NCBI RefSeq assembly: GCF_002285795.1
Contig: NZ_CP022961.1
Coordinates: 2,980,001-3,044,000 of the forward strand
DNA from: Plantactinospora sp. KBS50
GTDB taxonomy: Bacteria > Actinomycetota > Actinomycetes > Mycobacteriales > Micromonosporaceae
Length of the DNA: 64,000 nucleotides
Direction: 5' to 3'
This document shows, one piece after another, positions 32,581 through 41,813 of the stretch (positions within the stretch are counted from its first letter, which is position 1; each line of letters begins with the position of its first letter). A program made the position numbers and the translations under genes. The notes below the pieces were generated by a model. The model ran no database searches and was not told the DNA's origin. It saw nothing but the letters and a program-made list of their open reading frames with translations.

Positions 32581-33990
32581 GTGAATGCACTGGACCTGGC
32601 GCGGTGGCAGTTCGGCGTCACCACCGTCTACCATTTTTTCTTCGTACCGGTCACGATCGGCCTCGCCGTGCTGGTGGCGGGGCTGCAGACCGCGTGGGTC
32701 CGCACCGACCGGCCGGAGTACCTGCGCGCGACCAGGTTCTGGGGCAAGCTGTTCCTGATCAACTTCGCCATGGGCGTGGTCACCGGCATCGTGCAGGAGT
32801 TCCAGTTCGGGATGAACTGGAGCGCGTACTCCCGGTTCGTGGGCGACATCTTCGGCGCGCCGCTGGCCCTGGAGGGGCTGCTCGCGTTCTTCCTGGAGTC
32901 GACCTTCCTCGGCCTGTGGATCTTCGGTTGGGACCGGCTGCCCCGCCGGGTCCACCTGGCCACCATCTGGCTCGCGGCCGTCGGCACCGTGCTGTCGGCG
33001 TACTTCATCCTGGCCGCCAACTCCTGGATGCAGCACCCGGTGGGCTTCGTGTACAACCCGGTGACCGGCCGGGCCGAGCTGACCGACATCGTGGCCGTGC
33101 TGACCAACTCCACCACGCTGGTCACCTTCCCGCACACCCTGGCCGCGGCGTTCCTCACCGCCGGCGCGGTGATGCTGGCGGTCTGCGCCTGGCACCTGGC
33201 CCGGCGCAACGAGGTGGCGGTGTTCCGGCCGAGCCTGCGGCTGGCGCTGTGGGTGGTCGCGGTGGCCGGGGTGCTGCTGGTGGTCACCGGCGACATCCAG
33301 GCCCGGGTGATGACCCACCAGCAGCCGATGAAGATGGCCGCGGCCGAGGCCCTGTACGACACCTCCGGACCGGCGTCGTTCTCGCTGTTCACGATCGGCA
33401 CCCTGGACGGCCGCGAGGAGGTCCTCAGCCTCCGCGTCCCGCACGCGCTGTCGATGATGGCCACCGGCGACCCGGACGGCACCGTCGAGGGCATCAACGA
33501 CCTGCAACGCGAGTACGAGCAGCGGTACGGCCCCGGCGACTACCGGCCGTACGTGCCGGTGACGTACTGGTCGTTCCGGCTCATGATCGGCTTCGGTGCC
33601 CTGGTCACGGTGCTCGCCCTGGCCGGCCTGTGGCTCACCCGCGGCGGCCGGCTGCCCGGGCGGCGCTGGATCTGGCGGGCCGGGGTGTGGGCGGTCTGGC
33701 TGCCGTTCGCCGCCAACACGATGGGCTGGATCTTCACCGAGATGGGCCGGCAGCCGTGGGTGGTGTTCGGCGTGCTGCGTACCGCCGACGGCGTCTCGCC
33801 GACGGTCGGCGCCGGCGCCGTGATCACCTCGCTGGTGGTCTTCACCCTGCTCTACGGCGCGCTCGCGGTGGTCGAGGTCGGCCTGCTGCTGGCGGCGGCC
33901 AAGGCCGGCCCGCCGCCCGAACCGGGGCCGGAGCCGGCGCCGGCCGACGCCGACGACGACGAAACCCGCCCACTCGCCTTCGCCTACTGA
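32581..33990 (+). CDS. cydA: Cytochrome bd ubiquinol/menaquinol oxidase, subunit I
   Basis: The 469-residue product has about nine membrane segments. Haem ligands are recognisable: His in VYHFFFVPVTIGLA, His in TFPHTLAAAF and Met in ANTMGWIFTEMGRQPW. The Q-loop follows GREEVLSLRVPHALSM and is of the short type. The GTG start is 36 bases after the DosR-type box. The C-terminus ends in a Pro/Glu/Asp-rich tail. With CydB it reduces O2 at high affinity, allowing respiration at low oxygen. Confidence 0.95.
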   Translation: MNALDLARWQFGVTTVYHFFFVPVTIGLAVLVAGLQTAWVRTDRPEYLRATRFWGKLFLINFAMGVVTGIVQEFQFGMNWSAYSRFVGDIFGAPLALEGLLAFFLESTFLGLWIFGWDRLPRRVHLATIWLAAVGTVLSAYFILAANSWMQHPVGFVYNPVTGRAELTDIVAVLTNSTTLVTFPHTLAAAFLTAGAVMLAVCAWHLARRNEVAVFRPSLRLALWVVAVAGVLLVVTGDIQARVMTHQQPMKMAAAEALYDTSGPASFSLFTIGTLDGREEVLSLRVPHALSMMATGDPDGTVEGINDLQREYEQRYGPGDYRPYVPVTYWSFRLMIGFGALVTVLALAGLWLTRGGRLPGRRWIWRAGVWAVWLPFAANTMGWIFTEMGRQPWVVFGVLRTADGVSPTVGAGAVITSLVVFTLLYGALAVVEVGLLLAAAKAGPPPEPGPEPAPADADDDETRPLAFAY

Positions 33991-34005
33991 CCCCGGGAGC
34001 GTCCG

Positions 34006-35193
34006 GTGACTCTCAACGACGTCTGGTTCGCACTGATCGCCGTGCTGTGGGCGGGCTACTTCCTGCTGGAGGGCTTCGACTTCGGCGTCGGCATGCTGCT
34101 GCCGGTGCTCGGCCGCGACGAGCCGCGCCGCCGGGTCCTGATCAACACGATCGGGCCGGTCTGGGACGGCAACGAGGTGTGGCTGCTGGTGGCCGGCGGC
34201 GCGACCTTCGCGGCCTTCCCCGAGTGGTACGCCACCCTGTTCTCCGGGTTCTACCTGCCGCTGCTGCTCATCCTGGTGGCGCTGATCCTGCGCGGGGTGG
34301 CCTTCGAGTACCGCGGCAAGGTCGACGACGACCGGTGGCGGCGGCGCTGGGACGCGGCCATCATCGGCGGCAGCCTGGTGCCCGCGCTGCTCTGGGGGGT
34401 GGCGTTCGGCAACATCGTCCGCGGGGTGCCGCTGGACGCCCGGCACGAGTACGTCGGCACCGTGTTCGACCTGCTCAACCCGTACGCCCTGGTGGGCGGG
34501 CTGACCACGCTGACGCTGTTCCTCACCCACGGCGCGGTGTTCGTGGCGCTCAGGACCACCGGCGACATCCGGATCGAGGCGCGCCGGCTGGCCGGCCGGG
34601 TCGGACCGGTGGCCGCCGCCGCGGCGGTCGGGTTCCTGGGCTGGACGCAGGCCGCGCACGGCGACCCGGTCAGCGCGGCCCTGTCCGTGCTCGCGGCCGC
34701 GGCGCTGGTGGGCGCGCTGCTGGCCAACCGGATCGGGCGGGAGGGCTGGGCCTTCCTGGCCACCGCGGTCACCGTGGTGACCGCGACCGCGGCGCTGTTC
34801 GTCGGGCTCTACCCCCGGGTGCTGCCCTCGACGCTCGACCCGGCCGGCACGCTCACCGTGCACAACGCTGCGGCCACGCCGTACACGCTGACGGTGATGA
34901 CCTGGGTGGCGGTCCTGGTCACCCCGGTGGTGCTGGCGTACCAGGCGTGGACGTACCGGGTCTTCCGGCGGCGGATCGGCACGGCGGACATCCCGCCGCC
35001 CCGCGGCCCGCTGCCGGCCGGATCGGCGGACCCGGCCGGATGGTCGGATCCGGTCGGATCGGCGGACCCGGCTGGATCGTCGGACCCGGCCGGATCGGCA
35101 GGGAGTGCGGGTCCGGCGGCCGCCGCCGGGTCCCCCGCGGGGTCTCCCGCGGGGTCTCCCGGCGGCGGTTCCCGGCCGGCGGTCGGGAGCTGA
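34006..35193 (+). CDS. cydB: Cytochrome bd oxidase, subunit II
   Basis: The 395-residue product has about eight membrane segments with the conserved LLEGFDFGVGMLLPVLG and NTIGPVWDGNEVWLLVAGG. It starts 15 bases after cydA. The last 60 residues are a low-complexity Gly/Ser/Asp/Pro tail (GSADPAGWSDPVGSADPAG) beyond the normal end of the protein. cydC and cydD, the assembly transporter genes, are not in the window. Confidence 0.95.
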   Translation: MTLNDVWFALIAVLWAGYFLLEGFDFGVGMLLPVLGRDEPRRRVLINTIGPVWDGNEVWLLVAGGATFAAFPEWYATLFSGFYLPLLLILVALILRGVAFEYRGKVDDDRWRRRWDAAIIGGSLVPALLWGVAFGNIVRGVPLDARHEYVGTVFDLLNPYALVGGLTTLTLFLTHGAVFVALRTTGDIRIEARRLAGRVGPVAAAAAVGFLGWTQAAHGDPVSAALSVLAAAALVGALLANRIGREGWAFLATAVTVVTATAALFVGLYPRVLPSTLDPAGTLTVHNAAATPYTLTVMTWVAVLVTPVVLAYQAWTYRVFRRRIGTADIPPPRGPLPAGSADPAGWSDPVGSADPAGSSDPAGSAGSAGPAAAAGSPAGSPAGSPGGGSRPAVGS

Positions 35194-35244
35194 GTCCGGG
35201 CGGGCTACCCTCGCAAAGGTCCGGTTCGAGGGAAGGGGGAGCGT

Positions 35245-35829
35245 ATGCGGCTGCTGCTCATCGGTGCGCCCGGGGCGGGCAAGGGGACCCAGGCGGTACG
35301 CGTCGCCGAGCACTTCGGGCTCACCCACATCTCCAGCGGTGACCTGTTGCGCCGGCACATCGCCGAGGAAACCTCCATCGGGCGGTCGGTGGGGGCCGCG
35401 ATGCACCGCGGGGACCTCGTCACGGACGGGATCGTGATGGACGTGCTCCGCAAGCCGGTGGAGGCGGCCAGCCGCAACGGCGGGTACGTCCTGGACGGCT
35501 TCCCGCGCACCGTGGAGCAGGCGGAGGTGGCGTACCTGGTGGCCCGCGACATCGGCGCCTCGGTGCAGGTGGCGGTCTTCCTCGACGTGCCCCGGCCGGA
35601 GCTGGTCCACCGGCTGCTGGAGCGCGGCCGGGCGGCCAACCGCACCGACGACACCGAGGACGTCATCACCCGGCGGCTGCGGGTGTTCGAGGAGCACACC
35701 CTGCCGCTGCTGGACTACTACCGCCAGCGCGAGCAGCTGCTCAAGATCGATGGTGCCCGGTCGGTCGACGAGGTGACCGCCGCACTGGTGGCCGAGTTGG
35801 AGGCGGTGCGGCACCTGCTGGACGGCTGA
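35245..35829 (+). CDS. adk: Adenylate kinase, short-LID form
   Basis: The 194-residue product has P-loop GAPGAGKGT (residues 7-15), SSGDLLRR, the NMP-binding VLDGFPRT motif and a short LID (RGRAANRTDDTEDVITRRLR). It interconverts 2 ADP with ATP and AMP. Its position behind cydAB instead of in the ribosomal-protein/secY region suggests a second adenylate kinase tied to energy stress, which is inference. It is probably co-transcribed with cydAB (51-base gap). Confidence 0.88.
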   Translation: MRLLLIGAPGAGKGTQAVRVAEHFGLTHISSGDLLRRHIAEETSIGRSVGAAMHRGDLVTDGIVMDVLRKPVEAASRNGGYVLDGFPRTVEQAEVAYLVARDIGASVQVAVFLDVPRPELVHRLLERGRAANRTDDTEDVITRRLRVFEEHTLPLLDYYRQREQLLKIDGARSVDEVTAALVAELEAVRHLLDG

Positions 35830-35841
35830 ACGGCCGCCCGG

Positions 35842-38331
35842 TCAGCCGATCTCGATCCGGACCGGTGCCGTCCCGCGCAGCGTCACGACCACCCGTTCGC
35901 CGTCGACCAGCACGTTGCCGCGGTCGACCCGCACCGGCCGGTCGGTGGCGAAGACGGCGATGTCCTCGCCCTGGGTAGGCCGCAGCTCGACCGTCGACCC
36001 TTCCCGGCTGACCAGCTCACAGCTCGTCTCCACGAGGGTGGCCGGACCCACCCGCACCCCCACCGGCAGCATCAGCCCGGACCGGGCCGGCATCCGCAGC
36101 CGCCGCCCGCTCAGCACCGGCCGGTCGCCGTCGCTCAGGCCGAACTCGACCGCCGAGGGCGCGACGTTGATCAGGTGCAGCAGCCGCTGCCCGGACCGGT
36201 CCACGGTGCTGGTCAGCACCAGCCCCGCGGTCCCGGCGTCGTGCCGCAGCCGGGGCCGCACGCCCAGCCGGTCCAGCGCGGCCCGCCAGAAGTCCAGCAG
36301 GCAGGGCTGGTCGGCGGCGATCACCAGGGCCCGGCCGGCGCCCACGGACACCTCCACGGCGCAGGGCCGGCCCGAGCCGACCTCGGTGAGCACCGGCTCA
36401 CCGGCCCCGGAAAGTAGCTGCGCCCAGCCGACCCGGACCTCCGCGGGACCGGCCGCCCAGCCGTGCCCGACCACCGACGGGAAGTAGTCCCGGCCGCTTT
36501 CCACCCAGCCGTCGGCCCGCAGGCCCAGCGCGTCGGCCAGCAGCGTGCAGTCGGCGCCGTCGTGGTCGCGGACCGGCAGCGGCCCGTGCAGCAGCAGCCG
36601 GCCGCCGGCCGCCAGGTGCGCCACCAACCGGCGCTGCACGTCGGCGCCGAGGGTGGGCGCGCTGGCCAGCACGAGTACGCCCGGTCCGGCCGGGGGCGCC
36701 GGTCGGTCCGGTGCCGGTTCCGCCGACGCGGCCGACTCCGACGCGGCCGCCGGGGGTGGCGTCGGCGCCCCCGACTCCGCCGGGGGTGCCGGGGGCGCCG
36801 CGAGGTTCACGGCCGGGAAGGAGAAGCCGCCCAGCAGCAGGGCGCGGGCGAGGATCTCCCGGGAGCCCATCCCGCGGAACCGCTCCAGCTCGGCGACCTG
36901 CGCGGTGCGCGGCGCCGACGCCGGGTGGCGGTACTCGGTCAGGTAGTGGTCGGGGACGAACCCCAGCGCCAGGTCGTCGTGCTCCTCGTCGCCGTCGGCC
37001 AGCAGGTCCGCGGCCCCGCGCAGCGCGTGCAGGGCGCGGCGGGCCGCCGGGTACGTGTGGTTGGGCCGACCCTCCGGCCCGAGCGGGGCGGCGAACCCGT
37101 GCCGCTGCCCCGTGAAGGCGATCCGGTCGTTCCCGTCGCCGACCGGCTCGGCCAGCGGCGGGTTGTGCCCGCCGGCGAACAGGTAGAGGTTGACCAGCCG
37201 GTTGCCCTGGGCCGCGCACAGCCGGATCTTCAGGTCCAGCGCCTCCGGCGGGTACAGCGTGCTCAGGTCCTCGGTGTAGTCGCCGCTGCCGGCCTCGAAC
37301 TCCAGGCAGGTCAACGGCTGGTCGGCGGCGAGCGAGGCGGTGAGGAAGGCGTTCGAGACGTACAGGTCGGGCACGTTGCCGACGGTCAGGTCGCCCAGGT
37401 AGTAGTCCGAGCCGGCGGTCAACTGCGGCTGGCCGTGGTACGCCTGCGCGAGCTGGCTGATCCCGATCGGGAAGGTGCGGCCCCGCTTCTCGTCGGTGCC
37501 GTGCACGTTGACCAGGAACGGCACCCCGGTCACGCCGTGCCGCTGCGCGGACTCGCGCAGCGCCGCCACGTACCGGCGGTACCGGTCCCGCATGTACCGG
37601 CCGAGGTCGTCGTGCAGCGTCAGGGAGTGTTCGTCGGCGGGGGTGCGCAACGCCGCGGCCCAGGCCGGGGCGTCGGACGGGTCGGCACCGACCCGCCGCG
37701 CGGCGCCGGAGCGGCCGTACCGGTCGACCGCCCACCGGGCCAGGTCGGCGCAGAGCCCGTCGGTCAGGTCGGGGGAGTTGGTGACCCAGGACAGCATCCC
37801 GATCTCGTTGTCGAGCTGCACCGCGAGCACCGGGCCGCCGCGGGTGGCGAGCCGGCCGGCCACTACCGGCATCACCTGCGCGTACCAGCCGTCCGCCGCG
37901 GCCAGGAACTCCGGCGCGAGGTAGTCCAGGGTACGGGTGGGGATCGGGGCGCCGTCCCAGGTGCTCGCCAGCAGGTGTGGATGATCGGCGTACAGCCGGA
38001 ACGGCACGCCCTCGTTCTTGATCTCGGCCATGATGAACGGCCCGGGCCGCACGATCGCGTGCAGGCCGCGGTCGTGCGCCAGGTCGAGGAAGCCGGCCAG
38101 GTCGCGGCGTTCGTCGGTACGCCCGGTCAGGTCGACGGTGCGGTCGGGCAACTCGTGCCACAGCCAGGGCACGTACGTGGCCACGGTGTCGGCGCCGCAG
38201 TCGCGCAGCCGGTCCAGCCGGTCGGCCCAGTCGCGCCGGGCGAGCCGGAAGTAGTGCACCTCGCCGGCCAGCAGCAGACGGGGCCGGCCGTCGATGGTGA
38301 TCCTGCGGTCTTGAAGTAGCACCTGGGGCAT
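35842..38331 (-). CDS. Glycoside hydrolase family 35 beta-galactosidase
   Basis: The 829-residue product opens with RITIDGRPRLLLAGEVHYFR, typical of GH35. The acid/base Glu lies in AVQLDNEIGMLSW, and a candidate nucleophile in LTCLEFEAGSGDYTE. A Pro/Ala-rich linker (about 515-550) precedes C-terminal beta-rich domains. No signal peptide is evident, so it should act inside the cell on imported oligosaccharides. It is divergent from the LacI regulator, with an operator between them. Exact specificity (beta-galactose or another beta-linked sugar) is open. Confidence 0.85.
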   Translation of the reverse strand: MPQVLLQDRRITIDGRPRLLLAGEVHYFRLARRDWADRLDRLRDCGADTVATYVPWLWHELPDRTVDLTGRTDERRDLAGFLDLAHDRGLHAIVRPGPFIMAEIKNEGVPFRLYADHPHLLASTWDGAPIPTRTLDYLAPEFLAAADGWYAQVMPVVAGRLATRGGPVLAVQLDNEIGMLSWVTNSPDLTDGLCADLARWAVDRYGRSGAARRVGADPSDAPAWAAALRTPADEHSLTLHDDLGRYMRDRYRRYVAALRESAQRHGVTGVPFLVNVHGTDEKRGRTFPIGISQLAQAYHGQPQLTAGSDYYLGDLTVGNVPDLYVSNAFLTASLAADQPLTCLEFEAGSGDYTEDLSTLYPPEALDLKIRLCAAQGNRLVNLYLFAGGHNPPLAEPVGDGNDRIAFTGQRHGFAAPLGPEGRPNHTYPAARRALHALRGAADLLADGDEEHDDLALGFVPDHYLTEYRHPASAPRTAQVAELERFRGMGSREILARALLLGGFSFPAVNLAAPPAPPAESGAPTPPPAAASESAASAEPAPDRPAPPAGPGVLVLASAPTLGADVQRRLVAHLAAGGRLLLHGPLPVRDHDGADCTLLADALGLRADGWVESGRDYFPSVVGHGWAAGPAEVRVGWAQLLSGAGEPVLTEVGSGRPCAVEVSVGAGRALVIAADQPCLLDFWRAALDRLGVRPRLRHDAGTAGLVLTSTVDRSGQRLLHLINVAPSAVEFGLSDGDRPVLSGRRLRMPARSGLMLPVGVRVGPATLVETSCELVSREGSTVELRPTQGEDIAVFATDRPVRVDRGNVLVDGERVVVTLRGTAPVRIEIG

Positions 38332-38407
38332 ATCGGGCAGAGCTCCCTCTCGCCGGAGATTGTGGACCCGAGACTTGTGAACTGCGTCTCGGCTGCCTAT
38401 GGTCGCC

Positions 38408-38422
38408 TGAAACCGGTTTCTG
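38408..38422. promoter_or_regulatory. LacI-type operator (TGAAACCGGTTTCTG)
   Basis: Contains the perfect palindrome GAAACCGGTTTC (38409-38420) between the divergent GH35 and lacI-type genes, 30 bases before the regulator start. The central CG pair is typical of LacI-family operators. The same 15-mer with one change lies upstream of the GH39 gene. Confidence 0.8.
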
Positions 38423-38451
38423 TGTCAGGCACGTTACGGATCGGGGAGGAC

Positions 38452-39561
38452 ATGAGCAACAGCCGCGTGACGGTTCGGGAGATCGCCCGGCTCGCCGGGG
38501 TCTCGGTGGCAACCGTGTCCCGGGTGTCCAACGGCACCGGGCAGGTGTCCCCGGAGATGCGCCGCCGGGTGCTGGAGGCCATCGAGAAGCACGGCTACCG
38601 CCCGGACCATCTCGGCCGGGCCCTGGCGGCCCGCCGGCACGGCGCACTCGGCCTGGTCTTTCCCGGACTGTCCGGGCCGTACTTCACCGAACTGATCCAG
38701 GGCTTCGAGTCCGAGGCCATGCCGTCCCGCTCCAGCGTGCACATCCTCTGCACGCACCTGCGGGAGGACTCCGACGCGCAGGTGCTGGAGATGGGCCGCC
38801 GGGTCGACGGCGTGGCGGTGGTCGGCGGCACCATCTCCGACGGCGCGCTGGGCCGGCTGGCCCAGCAGACGCCGGTGGTGGTGATCGCCGGCGAGGGCCC
38901 CGGGGACGTCCCGTCGGTGCGGGCCGAGAACACCGCGAGCATGGCGGCGCTGACCCGGCATCTGCTGGTCGACCACCAACTGCGGGACCTGGTCTTCGTC
39001 GGTAACCCGGCCGGCTCGCCGGACGTCACCCGGCGGTGGACCGGCTTCCTCGACGCGCACCGGTCGCTCGGGCTGGCCCCGCCGGCCGCGCCGGTGCCGG
39101 TGGGGCTGCAACAGGCCGACGGGGTGCTCGCGGCCGAGCGGCTGTTCCGCCCCGGAACCGGAACCGGAACCGGAACCGGAAGCGGGAGCGGAGCCGGAGC
39201 CGGAGCCGCCGGCGGCGCCGCGGAATCCGGTGCGGCGCCGGCGCGTCCCGGCGGGGTCGTCTGCGCGAACGACGAGACCGCGCTCGGCGTACTGGTCGGC
39301 GCGCTGGGCCGCGGCCTGCGGGTACCGCAGGACCTGGTCATCACCGGCTTCGACGACGCGCCCATGGCCGGGCTGGTCACCCCGGGCCTGACCACCGTCC
39401 GGCAACCGGTGCGGGAACTGGCCGCGGAGGCGGCCCGGGTGCTGCTGGCGGCCGCCGCCGAGCCCGGCGCCCCGCCCGCCCCCGATCTTCTGCTGACCAC
39501 CGAACTCGTTCTGCGGCACAGCTGCGGCTGCCCGGCAGATCAGGCGACATCCACCCCCTGA
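38452..39561 (+). CDS. LacI-family transcriptional regulator
   Basis: The 369-residue product starts at an ATG behind GGGGAGGA. The helix-turn-helix and hinge (VTVREIARLAGVSVATVSRV, about 4-60) are followed by a periplasmic-binding-like effector domain. Within that domain, near residues 235-255, a (GT)4(GS)2(GA)3 stretch encoded by a 6-bp microsatellite interrupts the fold before VVCANDETALGVL. It is adjacent to the sugar ABC genes and presumably represses GH35, GH39 and the importer until a sugar binds. Confidence 0.9.
   Translation: MSNSRVTVREIARLAGVSVATVSRVSNGTGQVSPEMRRRVLEAIEKHGYRPDHLGRALAARRHGALGLVFPGLSGPYFTELIQGFESEAMPSRSSVHILCTHLREDSDAQVLEMGRRVDGVAVVGGTISDGALGRLAQQTPVVVIAGEGPGDVPSVRAENTASMAALTRHLLVDHQLRDLVFVGNPAGSPDVTRRWTGFLDAHRSLGLAPPAAPVPVGLQQADGVLAAERLFRPGTGTGTGTGSGSGAGAGAAGGAAESGAAPARPGGVVCANDETALGVLVGALGRGLRVPQDLVITGFDDAPMAGLVTPGLTTVRQPVRELAAEAARVLLAAAAEPGAPPAPDLLLTTELVLRHSCGCPADQATSTP
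39154..39207 (+). repeat. Nine-unit 6-bp microsatellite inside the LacI gene
   Basis: Four exact GGAACC units, then GGAAGC, GGGAGC and three GGAGCC. It is in frame and encodes alternating Gly-Thr/Ser/Ala, so changes in unit number would keep the frame. Confidence 0.85.
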
Positions 39562-39587
39562 AACATCCAACCCCTCGGAGGTACGAG

Positions 39588-40856
39588 ATGAGAAGCAGGC
39601 GGTTGGCCGCCGCGATCGCGGCCACCCTGACCGCGTCGATCGCGCTGGCCGGTTGCGGCCGTGACTCGGACGGCGGCCGGGAGGAGGCGAAGTCCGTCGG
39701 CGCCGGCAAGGCGAGCGGGGACATCACGGTCTGGGCGATGGGCACCGAGGGCGAGAAGCTCGCCGAATTCGCCAAGGCGTTCTCCGCGGAGAACCCCGAC
39801 GCCAAGGTCAACGTGACGGCCGTCCCGTGGGACGCGGCGCACCAGAAGATCGCGAGCGCCATCGCCGCGAAGCAGACGCCGGACGTGTCGATGATCGGCA
39901 CCACCTGGCAGGGCGAGTTCGCCAAGTCCGGCGCGCTCGACCCGACCCCGCCGGACCTGATCAAGAAGGACGACTTCTTCCCCGGCGCCTGGGACACCAC
40001 GATCGTCAACGACACCCCCTACGGCGTCCCCTGGTACGTGGAGACCCGGCTCATCTACTACCGCAAGGACCTGGCGGCCAAGGCCGGCTTCCCGGACGGC
40101 CCGAAGACGTGGGACGACCTCGCGGCGATGGCCAAGGGCATGAAGGAGAAGGCCGGCGCCAAGTGGGGAATCAACCTCCAGCCCGGCAAGACCGGCAGCT
40201 GGCAGTCGGTGCTGCCGTTCGCCTGGTCCAACGGCGCCGAGGTGGCCACCGAGGACAAGCTCAGCTTCGACACCCCGGAGCTGACCGAGGCGCTCGCCTA
40301 CTACCAGTCCTTCTTCACCGACGGCCTGGCGCCGACCGACCTGCCGGACGGCTCGCTGGAACCCGGCTTCGTCAACGGCGAGATCGGCGCGTTCATCTCC
40401 GGCCCCTGGCACATGGGCATCGTCGAGGAGCAGGGCGGGCCGGACTTCAAGGACAAGTACGCGGTGGCACAGATGCCGACGAAGCAGTCCTCCACCTCGT
40501 TCATCGGCGGCAGCAACCTCGCCGTCTTCAAGGACGCCAGGAACCGGGACGGCGGCTGGAAGTTCGTGCAGTGGCTGAGCCAGCCCGAGGTGCAGGTCAA
40601 GTGGTACGAGGCGGTCAAGGACCTGCCGGCCGTGCAGTCGGCCTGGAACGATTCGACGCTGTCCGGCGACACCTTCCTGGCCGCCTTCGGCGAGCAGCTC
40701 AACAGCGCCAAGGCGCCGCCGGCCATCCCGACCTGGGAGCAGATCGCCGCGGCGTTCGACATCGAGGTCGAGAAGCTGTGCAAGCAGAACACCGATCCGG
40801 CCGCGACCGCCAAGGCGATTCAGGAGAAGGCGAGCGCGATCGGGACCGGGAGCTGA
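39588..40856 (+). CDS. Sugar ABC transporter substrate-binding lipoprotein
   Basis: The 422-residue lipoprotein has lipobox LAGC. The body belongs to the family 1 extracellular solute-binding (MalE-like) group: ITVWAMGTEGEKLAEFAKAF, KQTPDVSMIGTTWQGEFAKS, PYGVPWYVETRLIYYRKDLA, INGEIGAF-like NGEIGAFISGPWHMG. It is followed by two permease genes without an ATPase, so a shared MsiK-type ATPase encoded elsewhere is likely, as is usual in actinomycetes. It is 26 bases after the lacI-type gene. Confidence 0.92.
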   Translation: MRSRRLAAAIAATLTASIALAGCGRDSDGGREEAKSVGAGKASGDITVWAMGTEGEKLAEFAKAFSAENPDAKVNVTAVPWDAAHQKIASAIAAKQTPDVSMIGTTWQGEFAKSGALDPTPPDLIKKDDFFPGAWDTTIVNDTPYGVPWYVETRLIYYRKDLAAKAGFPDGPKTWDDLAAMAKGMKEKAGAKWGINLQPGKTGSWQSVLPFAWSNGAEVATEDKLSFDTPELTEALAYYQSFFTDGLAPTDLPDGSLEPGFVNGEIGAFISGPWHMGIVEEQGGPDFKDKYAVAQMPTKQSSTSFIGGSNLAVFKDARNRDGGWKFVQWLSQPEVQVKWYEAVKDLPAVQSAWNDSTLSGDTFLAAFGEQLNSAKAPPAIPTWEQIAAAFDIEVEKLCKQNTDPAATAKAIQEKASAIGTGS

Positions 40857-40857
40857 G

Positions 40858-41811
40858 ATGGCCAGCGCCTCCACGGCCTCGGCGCGGTCGGCCGGCGTCA
40901 CCGCCGGCCGCCGCGCCGCCCCGGCCGGATCCCGGGTACGCCTGCGCCGAGCGCTGACCGGCTGGGCCTTCTCCGCGCCGTTCACCGTGCTGTTCGTGGT
41001 GTTCATGGCGCTGCCGGTGGCGGCCTCACTGGTGATGAGCTTCACCGACCTGCGCTCCACCGACCTGCGCCACCCGCTCGCGGTCAACTTCGTCGGCCTC
41101 GACAACTACACCCGGCTGTTCGCCGACGACCTGTTCCGGCGCTCGTCGGTCAACACGCTGGTGTTCGTCGTGTTCGGGGTGCCGCTGACCATGGTGCTGG
41201 CGCTCGGCGCCGCCTCGGCGCTCAACTCGGGGCTGGTCCGCTTCCGGGCGCTGTTCCGGGTCGGGTTCTACCTGCCGGTGGTGACCAGCATCGTGGCCAT
41301 CGCGGTGGTCTGGCGGTTCCTGCTCGACCCGGAGATCGGGCTGGTGAACAACCTGCTGCGGCTGGTCGGCATCGACGGGCCGAGCTGGCTGTCCGACACC
41401 GCGCTCGCGCTGCCGTCGCTGATCGCCATGGCGGCGTGGCGCAACTTCGGATTCCTGATGGTGATCTTCCTGGCCGGGCTCCAGGCGGTACCGGCCGACC
41501 TCTACGAGGCGGCCACCCTGGACGGGGCGACCCGGTGGCAGCAGTTCCGCAACGTCACGCTGCCGATGCTGCGCCCGACGCTGCTGTTCGGCGGCGTGAT
41601 CACCGGCATCGGGTACCTCCAGTTGTTCGAGGAACCGTTCGTGATGACCCAGGGCGGACCGCTCTCCTCGACCCTGTCGGTGTCCTACCACATCTACAAC
41701 CAGTTCGGGTTCGGCAACTACGGCTACGCGGCCGCCGCCAGCTACGTGCTCTTCCTGGCCATCGTGGCGCTGTCGGTCGTGCAGTTCCGGCTGCTGGGGG
41801 AGAGGAACTGA
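40858..41811 (+). CDS. Sugar ABC transporter permease, MalF/UgpA-like
   Basis: The 317-residue product has six membrane segments and the EAA loop YEAATLDGATRWQQFRNVTLP, characteristic of carbohydrate importers. The start codon is one base after the binding-protein stop. It forms the channel with the following permease. Confidence 0.92.
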   Translation: MASASTASARSAGVTAGRRAAPAGSRVRLRRALTGWAFSAPFTVLFVVFMALPVAASLVMSFTDLRSTDLRHPLAVNFVGLDNYTRLFADDLFRRSSVNTLVFVVFGVPLTMVLALGAASALNSGLVRFRALFRVGFYLPVVTSIVAIAVVWRFLLDPEIGLVNNLLRLVGIDGPSWLSDTALALPSLIAMAAWRNFGFLMVIFLAGLQAVPADLYEAATLDGATRWQQFRNVTLPMLRPTLLFGGVITGIGYLQLFEEPFVMTQGGPLSSTLSVSYHIYNQFGFGNYGYAAAASYVLFLAIVALSVVQFRLLGERN

Positions 41812-41813
41812 CG

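Noticed and set aside
31948-35814. A 1288-codon open frame on the minus strand
   Set aside because: It is antisense to cydA, cydB and adk and only coincides in frame with the universal stress gene at its end. The genes on the other strand have clear family motifs.
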